This document shows positions 40,526-49,465 of a stretch of 64,000 nucleotides of DNA, in pieces. Made by a program: the position numbers and the translations under genes. Within the stretch, counting starts at the first letter, position 1. Each line of letters opens with the position of its first letter. The DNA lies in assembly GCA_002338655.1 (NCBI GenBank), contig DDIU01000039.1, forward strand, positions 1 to 64,000, given 5' to 3'. The stretch comes from Flammeovirgaceae bacterium UBA1842 (GTDB lineage: Bacteria > Bacteroidota > Bacteroidia > Cytophagales > Cyclobacteriaceae). A model generated the notes under the pieces. That model did no database searches. It was not told where the DNA came from and was given only the letters and a program-made list of their open reading frames with translations.

Positions 40526-41368
40526 TTAGGCGTTTAGTTGATTTTTCTTCGCAAGTCGCTCTGCTTTTTTATGTACATAAGCTGAGATAAATATACTAAA
40601 TTGATAAAGCCCAAACAATGGAAGGGATATCAGTATCTGACTTAACGGGTCGGGAGGTGTGAATACAGCCCCAAGAATTAATATAACTACAATAGCATGT
40701 TTACGATAACTACGCATCAAAGAGGGCGTTACAATGCCTATTTTAGACAGGAAATATACCACTATGGGTAGTTGGAAAAGCAGCCCGCTACCAAGTACCA
40801 GCGAAGATAACGTGGATATGTAAGAGGTGATATCAAATTCGTTGTGTACCAGATCACTTACGTGATAGCCCGAAAGAAAGCTTACCGCTAAGGGCGCCAT
40901 TATGAAATATCCAAACATAACACCCAAGGCAAATAAAACAGTAACAGAAAATACAGCCCCCCGTGAAATTGCCTTTTCAGTCATTTGTAAACCAGGGCTT
41001 ACAAACCTCCAAAATTCCCAAAACACATAAGGAAAGGCCACGATTAAACCAATTACAAATGAAGAGGTGATGTGCATGGTAAACTGCCCCGTCATCTGTC
41101 GGCTTTGAAGTTTGAAATCCAGTGTTTGAATGCAAAGTGCAGGGGAATGAACCAAGTCACCAAGTTTACAAAGCATTCTGAATGTCCAGAAATCCACCTT
41201 GGCAGGGCCAAAAATAACAGTGTTGAAAATGAAATCCACTGAAATAAATGCCGCAATACTAAAGATAAAAATGGCTATGACAGCACGTATCAAATGCCAC
41301 CTGAGCTCTTCAAGGTGGTCAAGAAATGACATTTCCTTTCCTTCCGGCTGATCTAGGTATTTAGTCAC
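40526..41368 (-). CDS. tatC: Sec-independent translocase subunit TatC
   Basis: 280 residues. Six membrane helices and the marks MSFLDHLEELRWHLIRAVIAIF (with the conserved Glu-Leu-Arg), FVSPGLQMTEKAISRGAVFSVTVLFALGVMFGYFIMAPLAVSFLSGYH and RKHAIVVILILGAVFTPPDPLSQILISLPLFGLYQFSIF. An extra loop of about 40 residues (LCKLGDLVHSPALCIQTLDFK) after helix 1 is typical of Bacteroidota TatC. It recognises twin-arginine signals with TatB/TatA, which are elsewhere. Its start overlaps the glyA stop by one base. Confidence 0.95.
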   Translation of the reverse strand: MTKYLDQPEGKEMSFLDHLEELRWHLIRAVIAIFIFSIAAFISVDFIFNTVIFGPAKVDFWTFRMLCKLGDLVHSPALCIQTLDFKLQSRQMTGQFTMHITSSFVIGLIVAFPYVFWEFWRFVSPGLQMTEKAISRGAVFSVTVLFALGVMFGYFIMAPLAVSFLSGYHVSDLVHNEFDITSYISTLSSLVLGSGLLFQLPIVVYFLSKIGIVTPSLMRSYRKHAIVVILILGAVFTPPDPLSQILISLPLFGLYQFSIFISAYVHKKAERLAKKNQLNA

Positions 41369-42639
41369 TATTTATAAAGTGGAAAGTTTTTCATCCAGCT
41401 ATTCACTTCTGACTTCACCTCTTCAATCACCTGATCTTTGTCATGGTTCATGAGCACCTTGTCTATAAGGTCAACGGTTTTAGTCATGTCTGCTTCTACC
41501 ATACCCCTTGTGGTTATCGCAGCCGTACCTAAGCGCATTCCTGAAGTTACAAACGGTGACTGGTCGTCAAAAGGCACCATATTTTTGTTGATGGTAATAT
41601 CCGCTTTGATCAGGGTATTTTCTGCCAATTTACCGGTAAGTCCTTTAGATCGTAGATCGATCAACATCATATGGTTGTCCGTTCCGCCAGAGATGATATC
41701 ATAACCTTTGTCAACAAAAGCCTGTGCCATTACCTTGGCATTTTTAGAAACCTGAACTACATATTTCATATAATCATCACCTAGTGCCTCACCGAATGCG
41801 ATGGCTTTGGAGGCAATAACGTGCTCCAACGGACCACCTTGGGTACCTGGAAAAACACCGGAATCCAAAACAGAAGAAATTTTTCTCAACTCACCCTTAG
41901 GGGTTTTTAGCCCAAATGGGTTGTCGAAATTATCACCTACCATAATCATTCCGCCTCTTGGGCCACGCAAAGTCTTATGGGTGGTAGTGGTAACGATATG
42001 GCAAAATTCCAGTGGGTCATTCAATAGTCCACGGGCGATTAATCCCGATGGGTGGGAAATATCTGCCAATAACAAAGCACCCACTTCATCTGCTGCTTGA
42101 CGCAATTTTTCATAGTCCCAATCACGGCTATAAGCAGAAGCACCACAAATAATTAATTTTGGCTTCTCTTTTTTTGCGGTTTTAATCACTTCATCAAAAT
42201 CGATCAGCCCGGTGCTTTTATCAACCCCGTAAAATGTTGGTTGGTATAATTTTCCTGAAAAGTTTACTGGCGAACCATGCGTAAGGTGACCGCCATGAGA
42301 AAGGTCGAAACCTAATATTTTGTCACCGGCTTTTAAAACCGCAAGCATAACCGCTGCGTTGGCTTGTGCGCCCGAATGGGGTTGCACATTGGCCCATGAA
42401 GCACCAAATAATTCCTTAGCCCTGTCAATAGCCAATTGCTCAATCTTGTCTACTATTTCACAACCACCATAATAGCGTTTACCGGGCAAACCCTCCGCAT
42501 ATTTGTTGGTAAGCACCGTGCCCATACTCTCTATCACCTGCGGTGAGGCGAAATTTTCAGAGGCTATTAGCTCAATGCCTGATTGTTGCCTTGCTTTTTC
42601 TTTGGCTATTAAATCAAAAATTATGTTATCGCGTTTCAT
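41368..42639 (-). CDS. glyA: Serine hydroxymethyltransferase GlyA
   Basis: 423 residues from the ATG at 42639 (MKRDNIIFDLIAKEKARQQSG). An upstream in-frame ATG at 42666 lies at the promoter's -7 element and before the expected transcript start, so it cannot be used. SHMT marks: IELIASENFASPQVIESMGTVLTNKYAEGLPGKRYYGG, HSGAQANAAV, DLSHGGHLTHG, LLADISHPSGLIA, VTTTTHKTLRGPRGG with the PLP lysine. It makes glycine and methylene-THF from serine. Leads the glyA-tatC-rpiB operon. PdxJ, which makes its cofactor, is the next gene upstream. Confidence 0.97.
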   Translation of the reverse strand: MKRDNIIFDLIAKEKARQQSGIELIASENFASPQVIESMGTVLTNKYAEGLPGKRYYGGCEIVDKIEQLAIDRAKELFGASWANVQPHSGAQANAAVMLAVLKAGDKILGFDLSHGGHLTHGSPVNFSGKLYQPTFYGVDKSTGLIDFDEVIKTAKKEKPKLIICGASAYSRDWDYEKLRQAADEVGALLLADISHPSGLIARGLLNDPLEFCHIVTTTTHKTLRGPRGGMIMVGDNFDNPFGLKTPKGELRKISSVLDSGVFPGTQGGPLEHVIASKAIAFGEALGDDYMKYVVQVSKNAKVMAQAFVDKGYDIISGGTDNHMMLIDLRSKGLTGKLAENTLIKADITINKNMVPFDDQSPFVTSGMRLGTAAITTRGMVEADMTKTVDLIDKVLMNHDKDQVIEEVKSEVNSWMKNFPLYK

Positions 42640-42663
42640 AAAAGGACTATAAAAAATGAAGCG

Positions 42664-42694
42664 CAAAAATAAGGTAAGCCCAAGAGATTAACAA
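42664..42694 (-). promoter_or_regulatory. Bacteroidota-type promoter of glyA
   Basis: Minus strand: a -33 TTG (42694-42692), 20 bases of spacer and TATTTTTG (42671-42664), an exact match to TAnnTTTG. The expected transcript start is near 42658, giving a leader of about 18 bases to the ATG at 42639. Confidence 0.75.
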
Positions 42695-42731
42695 TATATA
42701 TATTGATCATCGTTTAATATCGGATGACCAT

Positions 42732-42760
42732 TCATTGGATGACTTGAAGTCATCCAATGA
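42732..42760. repeat. 29-base near-perfect palindrome
   Basis: TCATTGGATGACTT (42732-42745), one central G, and its exact complement (42747-42760). GGATGA/TCATCC recurs at 42722-42727 and 42772-42777, giving a nested outer pair. It lies between pdxJ and glyA, both on minus, and has no T-tract: operator-like or a worn terminator of pdxJ. Confidence 0.75.
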
Positions 42761-42817
42761 TTTGACTCGAATCATCCTTTGAATTAATTAAATAAATATT
42801 AAGTGATAGATTAAATA

Positions 42818-43540
42818 TTAGTGCCCCACTTCCCTCAAATACATCCGAATGGTATTTTCAAGCCCAAGATATAGGGCATCGCAAATAAGGGCATGACCAA
42901 TGGAAACTTCCTCTATGGCAGGAATCTGCTCACATAAATACCGAAGGTTGTCCAAGTCAAGGTCATGTCCTGCATTAAGGTCTAACCCATTTTTATGTGC
43001 CACATCGGCCGCATTAATGTACGGTTTGATAGCCAATACCCTATCGGTCAAATATTTTTTAGCATACGCTTCCGTATAAAGTTCTACCCGTTCTGTTCCA
43101 ATAGCAGCGGCACCCTCTATCAGTTCATCATTGGTGTCAATAAAAATGGAAGTCCGAATGCCAGCGGCCTTTAGTGATTCGATTATTTCTTTTAAAAAGG
43201 TTTTGTGCTTAATGGTGTCCCACCCAGCATTGGAAGTAATTGCATCGGGTGCATCTGGTACCAGTGTTACTTGGTCAGGCTTTACTTTCAGTACCATATC
43301 CATAAACCTTTGATCGGGAAAGCCTTCAATATTAAATTCAGTGGTGACCACTTTTTTCAATTCAAAGACATCATTGTACTTGATATGCCTTTCATCTGGT
43401 CTTGGGTGTACTGTAATTCCCTGTGCCCCAAAACGTTCACAATCCAATGCAGTCTTGATCAAATCTGGATTATTACCACCACGGGCATTTCTTAATGTGG
43501 CTATTTTGTTAATATTTACACTCAAGCGGGTCATGGGCAT
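42818..43540 (-). CDS. pdxJ: Pyridoxine 5'-phosphate synthase PdxJ
   Basis: 240 residues, typical. RLSVNINKIATLRNARGGNNPDLIKTALDCERFGAQGITVHPRPDERHIKY (with the catalytic Glu/His region), NIEGFPDQRFMDMVLKVKPDQVTLVPDAPDAITSNAGWD, FIDTNDELIEGAAAIGTERVELYTEAYA and GLDLNAGHDLDLDNL. It joins aminoacetone phosphate and deoxyxylulose phosphate to make PNP, the precursor of PLP. Divergent from the YqeY gene with 69 bases between. Confidence 0.96.
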   Translation of the reverse strand: MPMTRLSVNINKIATLRNARGGNNPDLIKTALDCERFGAQGITVHPRPDERHIKYNDVFELKKVVTTEFNIEGFPDQRFMDMVLKVKPDQVTLVPDAPDAITSNAGWDTIKHKTFLKEIIESLKAAGIRTSIFIDTNDELIEGAAAIGTERVELYTEAYAKKYLTDRVLAIKPYINAADVAHKNGLDLNAGHDLDLDNLRYLCEQIPAIEEVSIGHALICDALYLGLENTIRMYLREVGH

Positions 43541-43609
43541 TGCTATATTTTATAAATTTGGAATGTGTAAAGCACAAATTAAACGAATTGATCATAAACA
43601 TAATTATAG

Positions 43610-44062
43610 ATGAGTCTAAAGCAACAAATTGACAATGACATTAAGCAGGCCATGCTTCAAAGAAAAAAAGAAGAGCTTACTGCATTGCGCGCCATTAAAT
43701 CGGCCATTCTATTAGCAGAAACAGAAAAAGGAGCAGGTGATGGCATCGATAAGGATGTTGAAATGAAATTATTGGCAAAACAGGCAAAGCAACGAAAAGA
43801 TTCTGCGGATATTTTCCTAAAAGAAGGAAGAAATGACCTTGCTGAAAAGGAATTGTTCGAGTTGGGGATTATTAGCAAATATTTGCCAAAACAAATGTCT
43901 GACGAAGAGATTACCGCCCAACTCAAACAGATTATCAGCGAAGTGGGTGCCTCTGGCCCGCAGGACATGGGAAAAGTAATGGGCAGGGCTTCCAAGGAAA
44001 TGGCTGGCAAGGCGGATGGAAAAAAAATATCGGAACTTGTTAAATCTTTATTGGCGGGTTAG
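43610..44062 (+). CDS. GatB/YqeY-domain protein
   Basis: 150 residues, full YqeY length. SLKQQIDNDIKQAMLQRKKEELTALRAIKSAILLAETEKG, KQAKQRKDSADIFLKEGRNDLAEKELFELGIISKYLPKQMSDEEI, and ASGPQDMGKVMGRASKEMAGKADGKKIS. The fold is the tRNA-binding tail of GatB, but its own role is not settled. A TAAATTTG box at 43553-43560 is a good -7 element. First gene of a run leading through CvpA to TrpG/PabA. Confidence 0.93.
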   Translation: MSLKQQIDNDIKQAMLQRKKEELTALRAIKSAILLAETEKGAGDGIDKDVEMKLLAKQAKQRKDSADIFLKEGRNDLAEKELFELGIISKYLPKQMSDEEITAQLKQIISEVGASGPQDMGKVMGRASKEMAGKADGKKISELVKSLLAG

Positions 44063-44599
44063 TTGGGCACGTTAGATTTCATTTTTTTAGCCCCATTGCT
44101 TTTTGGTGCCTATCGTGGTTATCAGAAAGGTTTTGTGCTTGAAATAATAGCTATTATTTCATTCATACTGGCCATTATTGGTGGGTTCAAGCTCATGCAT
44201 TGGGGTATGGAAATGCTGGATAAGTATTTTGACATTGGGGGCAATATCCTGCCCTATATTTCATTTATAGTTATTTTCATTGGCATCATTTTGATCGTAA
44301 ACCTATTAGGCCGATTTGTTAAAAAAATAATTGACCTGACTTTACTGGGGTCTGTTGACAATTTGGCGGGGGCTTTATTGTCCATCGTAAAGTGGGCTTT
44401 TGCTATCAGTATTTTACTTTGGCTTTCCAGTTCTTTTGGTATAGAATTTTCACAGGAATGGCGTGATAATTCGATTTTGTATAGCTATTTGTTATCGTTT
44501 GCCCCCACCGTGGTAGACTATTGTTCGGGCTTGATGCCATTTGCACATGATTTGTTTGACCATATTCAACAAATGCTCAGTGGTGGTACTACTTCTTGA
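44063..44599 (+). CDS. CvpA-family inner-membrane protein
   Basis: 178 residues starting with TTG directly after the YqeY stop codon; this start keeps the first residues LDFIFLAPLLFGAYRGYQKGFVLEI that define the family. Four membrane helices (about 5-25, 30-48, 65-88, 100-122). CvpA proteins are linked to colicin V export and envelope stress, with an unknown biochemical role. Its last 17 bases overlap the next gene. Confidence 0.88.
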   Translation: MGTLDFIFLAPLLFGAYRGYQKGFVLEIIAIISFILAIIGGFKLMHWGMEMLDKYFDIGGNILPYISFIVIFIGIILIVNLLGRFVKKIIDLTLLGSVDNLAGALLSIVKWAFAISILLWLSSSFGIEFSQEWRDNSILYSYLLSFAPTVVDYCSGLMPFAHDLFDHIQQMLSGGTTS

Positions 44600-45155
44600 T
44601 AATTTCGACTCGTTCACCTACAACCTAGTCGACTATTTCGCACAGCTTGATATTGATTGCAATGTGGTCAGGAATGATGTGCCGATAGAAAAAATAAAGA
44701 CAATGCCAATTGAGGCCATTGTCATTTCACCAGGGCCACAAACCCCAAGTAAGGCGGGCTGTTTAATGGCATTGATCAATGAATACCACAACAAAATCCC
44801 TATACTGGGAATCTGCCTTGGGCATCAGGCCATTGGAGAATACTTTGGGATGAAATTGGTTAAGGCACCAAAACCAAGACATGGCAAAATTACAAGCGTT
44901 AGACATGGGTCGGATGTTATTTTTAATGGAATTCCTTTAGATTTCAATGTAGTACAATACAATTCCTTAATATTGGAAGTGCCTGAAGTGGAAGAGCTCC
45001 AAATAATTGCTTCAGGAAATGGAGATCAGGTTATGGCCGTTAGGCATAAAAGTCTACCTATTTGGGGATTGCAATTCCATCCAGAAGCAGCACTTACTGA
45101 ATATGGATTACAACTACTTAAAAATTGGTTAGATTATAACAAGTTAGGAATTTAA
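44583..45155 (+). CDS. Anthranilate/aminodeoxychorismate synthase glutamine amidotransferase subunit
   Basis: 190 residues from GTG at 44583 (VLLLDNFDSFTYNLVDYF); the neighbouring GTG at 44580 is also possible, and longer upstream starts are unconserved. Class I amidotransferase: AIVISPGPQTPSKAG, nucleophile Cys in ILGICLGHQAIGEYFG, catalytic His and Glu in GLQFHPEA. It gives ammonia to TrpE or PabB. No such partner lies near, so PabA or TrpG cannot be chosen; in many species one protein does both. Confidence 0.93.
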   Translation: MVLLLDNFDSFTYNLVDYFAQLDIDCNVVRNDVPIEKIKTMPIEAIVISPGPQTPSKAGCLMALINEYHNKIPILGICLGHQAIGEYFGMKLVKAPKPRHGKITSVRHGSDVIFNGIPLDFNVVQYNSLILEVPEVEELQIIASGNGDQVMAVRHKSLPIWGLQFHPEAALTEYGLQLLKNWLDYNKLGI

Positions 45156-45197
45156 TTCCTCATTTTTGTTTACTTTGTATCAACTAAAAAGGAACGA

Positions 45198-45965
45198 ATG
45201 GCATTAGTAGTTAAAGAAGAAAAAGAATTTAAGTACATAGACGAAGGTGCGGGGGAGGTTTTGCTTTTGCTTCATGGATTATTTGGTGCGCTGAGCAACT
45301 GGGAAGAGGTAGTAAAAAAATTCAGCCCTGACTTTAGGGTTGTTATTCCATTGATGCCTATTTATGAAATGCCCATAAGGGAAGCAGGTCTGGAAGGTCT
45401 TCAGAAGTTTATTGAAAAATTCATCACATGGAAGGGGTTTACCAAAATGACGCTAATAGGGAATTCACTCGGGGGTCATGTTGCTTTAATGTATACACTT
45501 TCCAATCCTGAAAAAGTAAGGAGCTTAGTGCTTACTGGAAGCTCTGGCCTATTTGAAAACTCTATGGGAGGGTCATTCCCGAGAAGGGGGAGCTATGATT
45601 ATATAAAAGAAAGAATAGAATATACTTTTTATGATCCAAAAACAGCCACCAAAGAACTGATTGAGGAGGTATTTGAAACCACTAAAAGTATTCCAAAATG
45701 CCTTAGGATAGTGGCAATAGCAAAGTCAGCACAAAGGCATAATATGGCCAAGGAAATACCGAAGATAAAACAACCGACCTTGCTGGTTTGGGGTTTAAAT
45801 GATACTATTACACCACCACATGTAGGACATGAGTTTAATAAGCTGATACCAAATTCAACCTTGCAGTTTATTGATAAGTGTTGCCATGCCCCTATGATGG
45901 AGCATCCGGGAAAATTTAATGTAATTCTAAATAAATTTTTAGAAGAGAATGGACATGATAGCTGA
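45198..45965 (+). CDS. Alpha/beta-hydrolase
   Basis: 255 residues. LLLLHGLFGALSNWEEVVKKFSPDFRVVIPLMPIY (oxyanion HG), nucleophile elbow GNSLGGHVAL, acid in VWGLNDTITPPHVG and catalytic His in DKCCHAPMMEHPGKF. It probably cleaves an ester in the cytoplasm; substrate unknown. A TTACTTTG-type -7 element lies at about 45168-45175. Its end overlaps the CBS-protein gene by 17 bases. Confidence 0.92.
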   Translation: MALVVKEEKEFKYIDEGAGEVLLLLHGLFGALSNWEEVVKKFSPDFRVVIPLMPIYEMPIREAGLEGLQKFIEKFITWKGFTKMTLIGNSLGGHVALMYTLSNPEKVRSLVLTGSSGLFENSMGGSFPRRGSYDYIKERIEYTFYDPKTATKELIEEVFETTKSIPKCLRIVAIAKSAQRHNMAKEIPKIKQPTLLVWGLNDTITPPHVGHEFNKLIPNSTLQFIDKCCHAPMMEHPGKFNVILNKFLEENGHDS

Positions 45966-46620
45966 GGAACTGATAAATCATATGATACCCCCGTTGAAGC
46001 TCAAAGATGATGCCCACAAGGCCATTCTTTGGATGGAAGAATTACGCTCCAATGAATTACCGGTGGTGGACAATGAGCAATTCAAGGGCATTCTCACCGA
46101 AGAAATGATTTTGGAATTGAATGACGTTGACAAACCAGTTGCGGATTTTGAATTAGCACATTTGGATTGTGTAGTTTCTAAAAACTCCCATTTTTATGAT
46201 GTCCTTAAGGTAGGGGCCGATAATGGGGCTAAAATGGTCGGGGTGGTAGACGAAGAGGGCAAATACATAGGTGTAATTACCATTAGGGATACCATTACTG
46301 CTTTCGCTCAGTCTGCTGCGGTTCAAATGTCAGGTAGTATTTTGGTGTTGTCCATTAACCAAATAGACTATTCTTTATCTGAAATCAGTAGGCATATTGA
46401 AGAAAATAATGCCAAGATATTAAGTAGTAGTGTAGTAGAGGACGAGCTTGATGCATCAAAATTAAGGGTGACATTAAAAATAAACACATTGGATTTAAAA
46501 GCTATCATTGCTACCCTGGATCGTTTTGATTATAAAATAATAGGCCGATTTCAGGAAACCAAAATTGTGGAAGAACAAAAAGAGCGAATTGACATGCTCT
46601 TAAAATACCTTGATATATAA
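45949..46620 (+). CDS. CBS-domain pair protein (AcuB-like)
   Basis: 223 residues. Two CBS motifs fill about 1-125 (PPLKLKDDAHKAILWMEELRSNELPVVDNEQFKGILTEEMILE and DCVVSKNSHFYDVLKVGADNGAKMVGVVDEEGKYIGVITIRDTI). An ACT-like part follows (GSILVLSINQIDYSLSEISRHIEENNAKILSSSV). It probably binds adenosyl nucleotides. ATG at 45949 or 45955. It is fused in order with nadK (9 bases apart), so a nucleotide-sensing role near NAD metabolism is possible but unproven. Confidence 0.88.
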   Translation: MDMIAEELINHMIPPLKLKDDAHKAILWMEELRSNELPVVDNEQFKGILTEEMILELNDVDKPVADFELAHLDCVVSKNSHFYDVLKVGADNGAKMVGVVDEEGKYIGVITIRDTITAFAQSAAVQMSGSILVLSINQIDYSLSEISRHIEENNAKILSSSVVEDELDASKLRVTLKINTLDLKAIIATLDRFDYKIIGRFQETKIVEEQKERIDMLLKYLDI

Positions 46621-46629
46621 TTCTCAATT

Positions 46630-47505
46630 ATGAAAATTGGTATTCATGGTAAGCAATTTGGCCCAGATAACGTACAGTTCATTCGGCATGTACTGAAAAA
46701 TCTCCAACAAAATGGCGCTGAGATTGTTATTTCTGATTCATTTCAGAAAATATTGAATAAGAATGAAATCGTTGTTGAAAGCCCACAGAATTATGCCAAA
46801 GGGGATGACCTAAATTCATTAAATGCGCTCATCACCTTAGGCGGGGACGGGACTTTACTAGATGCCATAACTCACGTGGGAGATAAAAACGTACCCATTC
46901 TTGGAGTTAATACTGGAAGGCTTGGATTTTTGGCTACCACAGCCCGCGAAAATATTGATAGTGCCCTGAGAGATCTGTTGGAGGGTAAATATTCTTTGGA
47001 TGTACGTTCCTTAATCGCTCTGGAGGTGAATGATAAGTTATTCAATGGCTTTAATTTTGCGCTCAATGATTTTGCAATAAGAAAGAAAGATAGCACCTCA
47101 ATGATTGTGGTAAATGCTTATATCAATGGTGAGTTTTTAAATTCTTATTGGGCAGATGGCGTCATTGTATCTACCCCAACTGGCTCTACCGGATATAATA
47201 TTAGTTGTGGCGGGCCATTGGTTTTGCCACATTCCGATAATTTTATTATTACTCCGGTTAGTCCGCATAACTTAACAGTAAGGCCAATAGTTGTTCCGGA
47301 CAAATCAAAACTCTCTTTTACAATTGAAGGCAGAGGTAAGAATTTTTTGGTTTCCCTTGATAGTAGGTTGGCAACCGTTGATGATAGTATTGAACTTAAG
47401 GTGCAGAAGGCTGATTTTACAATCAAACTTATTCAGTTGGAAGACAATAATTACTTCAAGACGTTACGCCAAAAACTTAATTGGGGACTTGACGTAAGAA
47501 ATTAA
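46630..47505 (+). CDS. nadK: NAD kinase
   Basis: 291 residues. ALITLGGDGTLLDAITHVGDKNVPILGVNTGRLGFLATT carries the GGDGT motif; FNFALNDFAIRKKDSTSMI, YWADGVIVSTPTGSTGYNISCGGPLV and TVRPIVVPDKSKLSF complete the site. It phosphorylates NAD to NADP in the cytoplasm. Between the CBS protein and the DUF6089 pair, a conserved Cytophagales neighbourhood. Confidence 0.97.
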   Translation: MKIGIHGKQFGPDNVQFIRHVLKNLQQNGAEIVISDSFQKILNKNEIVVESPQNYAKGDDLNSLNALITLGGDGTLLDAITHVGDKNVPILGVNTGRLGFLATTARENIDSALRDLLEGKYSLDVRSLIALEVNDKLFNGFNFALNDFAIRKKDSTSMIVVNAYINGEFLNSYWADGVIVSTPTGSTGYNISCGGPLVLPHSDNFIITPVSPHNLTVRPIVVPDKSKLSFTIEGRGKNFLVSLDSRLATVDDSIELKVQKADFTIKLIQLEDNNYFKTLRQKLNWGLDVRN

Positions 47506-47577
47506 TTTTAAATTGCACATTTAATGTTTACTTTTGATCTTTAATAGGTATTACTATCTGAAACAATTGGTTATCAA

Positions 47578-48669
47578 ATGATTACTAAAGGACATTTTAT
47601 ATTTGGGTTTATCCTTCTCCTTATTCTAGGGATAACAGCTCCTTCTTTTTCTCAAATAAATAGAAAGAATGTTAGGAAGAATAATAAGAGGATGGCCAAT
47701 TTCAAAGGGAAAAAACAAAACTTCACTAAAGACAAGAAGTACAATTTTGTTGGGTTTTCTGTCAATGCGTTTAATTATTTTGGAGACTTATCACCTTCCG
47801 CTGGTGTAGCCAGTACTGATATTAGCTTTACTAGACCCGGTTTTGGGGTGTTTTTTGGACATAGGTTTGGCCCTAGGTACAGCTTAAGAGGCTCATTTAC
47901 CTATGGAACCATTCGTGGCGATGATTTTAAGTCAGCTGATAAAGGCTCCCAAGCAGACGCCCCACGATATATAAGAAACCTGAGTTTTAGAAATCGGATT
48001 AAGGAATTAACGGTAGTTGGGGTATTTGATTTATATAAGAACGAATCGTCCTACATCAGTAGGTTGCAGTTTACCCCCTATGCCTTTATTGGCCTTACTG
48101 TATTTCACCATAATCCACAGGCCTATGTGGCCGATGACAGTGGCTTACCAGAAGCAGGCACATGGGTAGATTTAAAGCCATTGGGAACAGAGGGACAGAA
48201 TGCTGAGCTGTTGGATACCGATGTAAATGCAGGTATTAAGCAATATAAACTGGTTCAATTAGCTATCCCATTTGGAATTGGGGCCAGATATAGGCTAAAC
48301 CAGGTGTTTGACATTTCCATGGAATTTGGAATAAGATATACCTTTACAGACTACCTTGATGATGTGAGTCAAAACTATGTTGACCCTGGTGTTTTTACAG
48401 GATCTAATGCAGAACTGGCCCGTTACATGGCGGATAGATCACTAAATCCAACCTCTGCTGAAAAAGGGCAAACACGAGAAATTGGTGATGTATCCACACA
48501 AAGTTTTATTGGTCGGGATGGCCAGAGTTATACCGTCATTAATGGGTATGGCAGTGAATTCAGAGATAATATTAGAGGTAATAAGAAAGATAATGACGTT
48601 TATTTCGTTACGAGTATAAAATTGGCCTATATAATAGGTGCTACTTTTACTAGGGCGAAATTCAGATAG
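47578..48669 (+). CDS. DUF6089-type outer-membrane barrel protein 1
   Basis: 363 residues; signal peptide about 1-25 (SFSQI), then a basic linker (RKNVRKNNKRMANFKGKKQN) and an eight-strand-type barrel: YNFVGFSVNAFNYFGDLSP, RPGFGVFFGHRFGPRYSLRGSFTYG, QFTPYAFIGLTVFHHNP, VQLAIPFGIGARYRLNQVFDISMEFGIRYTFTDYLDDVS. It should sit in the outer membrane. A TACTTTTG box at 47529-47536 may be its -7 element. Followed at once by a paralogue. Confidence 0.87.
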   Translation: MITKGHFIFGFILLLILGITAPSFSQINRKNVRKNNKRMANFKGKKQNFTKDKKYNFVGFSVNAFNYFGDLSPSAGVASTDISFTRPGFGVFFGHRFGPRYSLRGSFTYGTIRGDDFKSADKGSQADAPRYIRNLSFRNRIKELTVVGVFDLYKNESSYISRLQFTPYAFIGLTVFHHNPQAYVADDSGLPEAGTWVDLKPLGTEGQNAELLDTDVNAGIKQYKLVQLAIPFGIGARYRLNQVFDISMEFGIRYTFTDYLDDVSQNYVDPGVFTGSNAELARYMADRSLNPTSAEKGQTREIGDVSTQSFIGRDGQSYTVINGYGSEFRDNIRGNKKDNDVYFVTSIKLAYIIGATFTRAKFR

Positions 48670-48670
48670 C

Positions 48671-49414
48671 ATGCGTAAAGCAAAATTGTATATGAAATTT
48701 AAAGGAAGGCAAATAAAAGGCTTTCCTTTTTTCCTTTTATTGATCTGCTCATTCCTCTCCTTCTCAGCACAGGCTCAGGAGACCGAAGTTGGATTTGGAA
48801 TAGGAGGGTTTAAATATATTGGTGATCTTTCCCGTGGCTTTAGTATAAAGTCCATTAAGCCGGCAGGAACCGTTTTTTATAGATCAAATTTAAATAAGGA
48901 ATTAAGTTTTAGGGTGGGCATAACAGCCGGCAAAATTGGAGCAAGCGATGCCAGCACCCCCATAGACCCATTTGCTGAAAATAGAAATGCCAGTTTTGAT
49001 ATATTTCTTTTTGAAGTATCCACGGTATTTGAATATCATTTTTTAAAGTGGCGGGAGCAAAATTCAATAATACGTTGGACACCCTACTTATTTGGCGGCC
49101 TAGCCATATTTGGAATTTCGGGAATGGACGAAAAACCTGCGGAATATAGTAATCTGCAACCAGCCATTCCTTTTGGCCTTGGTTTTAAGTATGTGCTTAA
49201 CCCCAAATGGTACGCAGGCATTGAATTTGGGGCAAGAAAAACATTTTTTGATTATCTGGACAATGTGAGTTCAGGGGATGGCATAATAAAGGATTACAAC
49301 TATGGAAATGCTTTTGACAATGACCATTATTTCTTTGTTGGACTATCATTGACCTACTCTTTTTACACCATACCATGTCCCACGAATCCCTATAAGAAAA
49401 ATTATAGGCGATAG
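48671..49414 (+). CDS. DUF6089-type outer-membrane barrel protein 2
   Basis: 247 residues from the ATG at 48671, one base after the stop of the first barrel gene; an upstream start inside that gene gives no signal sequence. Signal peptide to about 36 (FSAQAQ). Barrel strands EVGFGIGGFKYIGDLSRGFS, GTVFYRSNLNKELSFRVGITAG, IIRWTPYLFGGLAIFGIS, AIPFGLGFKYVLNPKWYAGIEFGARKTFFDYLDNVS repeat the pattern of its neighbour. Role unknown; cotranscription with BamA suggests an envelope-assembly link. Confidence 0.88.
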   Translation: MRKAKLYMKFKGRQIKGFPFFLLLICSFLSFSAQAQETEVGFGIGGFKYIGDLSRGFSIKSIKPAGTVFYRSNLNKELSFRVGITAGKIGASDASTPIDPFAENRNASFDIFLFEVSTVFEYHFLKWREQNSIIRWTPYLFGGLAIFGISGMDEKPAEYSNLQPAIPFGLGFKYVLNPKWYAGIEFGARKTFFDYLDNVSSGDGIIKDYNYGNAFDNDHYFFVGLSLTYSFYTIPCPTNPYKKNYRR

Positions 49415-49465
49415 TATTAATTATGATGCCAATAGTTCCCAGAAATAGGTTAATTTTGCGCCTCT

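Noticed and set aside
42640..42666. Longer start for GlyA
   Set aside because: That ATG lies on the -7 element of a good promoter, so it would be upstream of the transcript start.
44541..44582. Longer start for the TrpG/PabA subunit
   Set aside because: The extra residues lie inside the CvpA gene and are not family sequence, while GTG at 44583 gives the usual first residues.
48638..48670. Longer start for the second DUF6089 barrel
   Set aside because: It overlaps the first barrel gene and lacks a signal-like start; ATG at 48671 follows the stop by one base.
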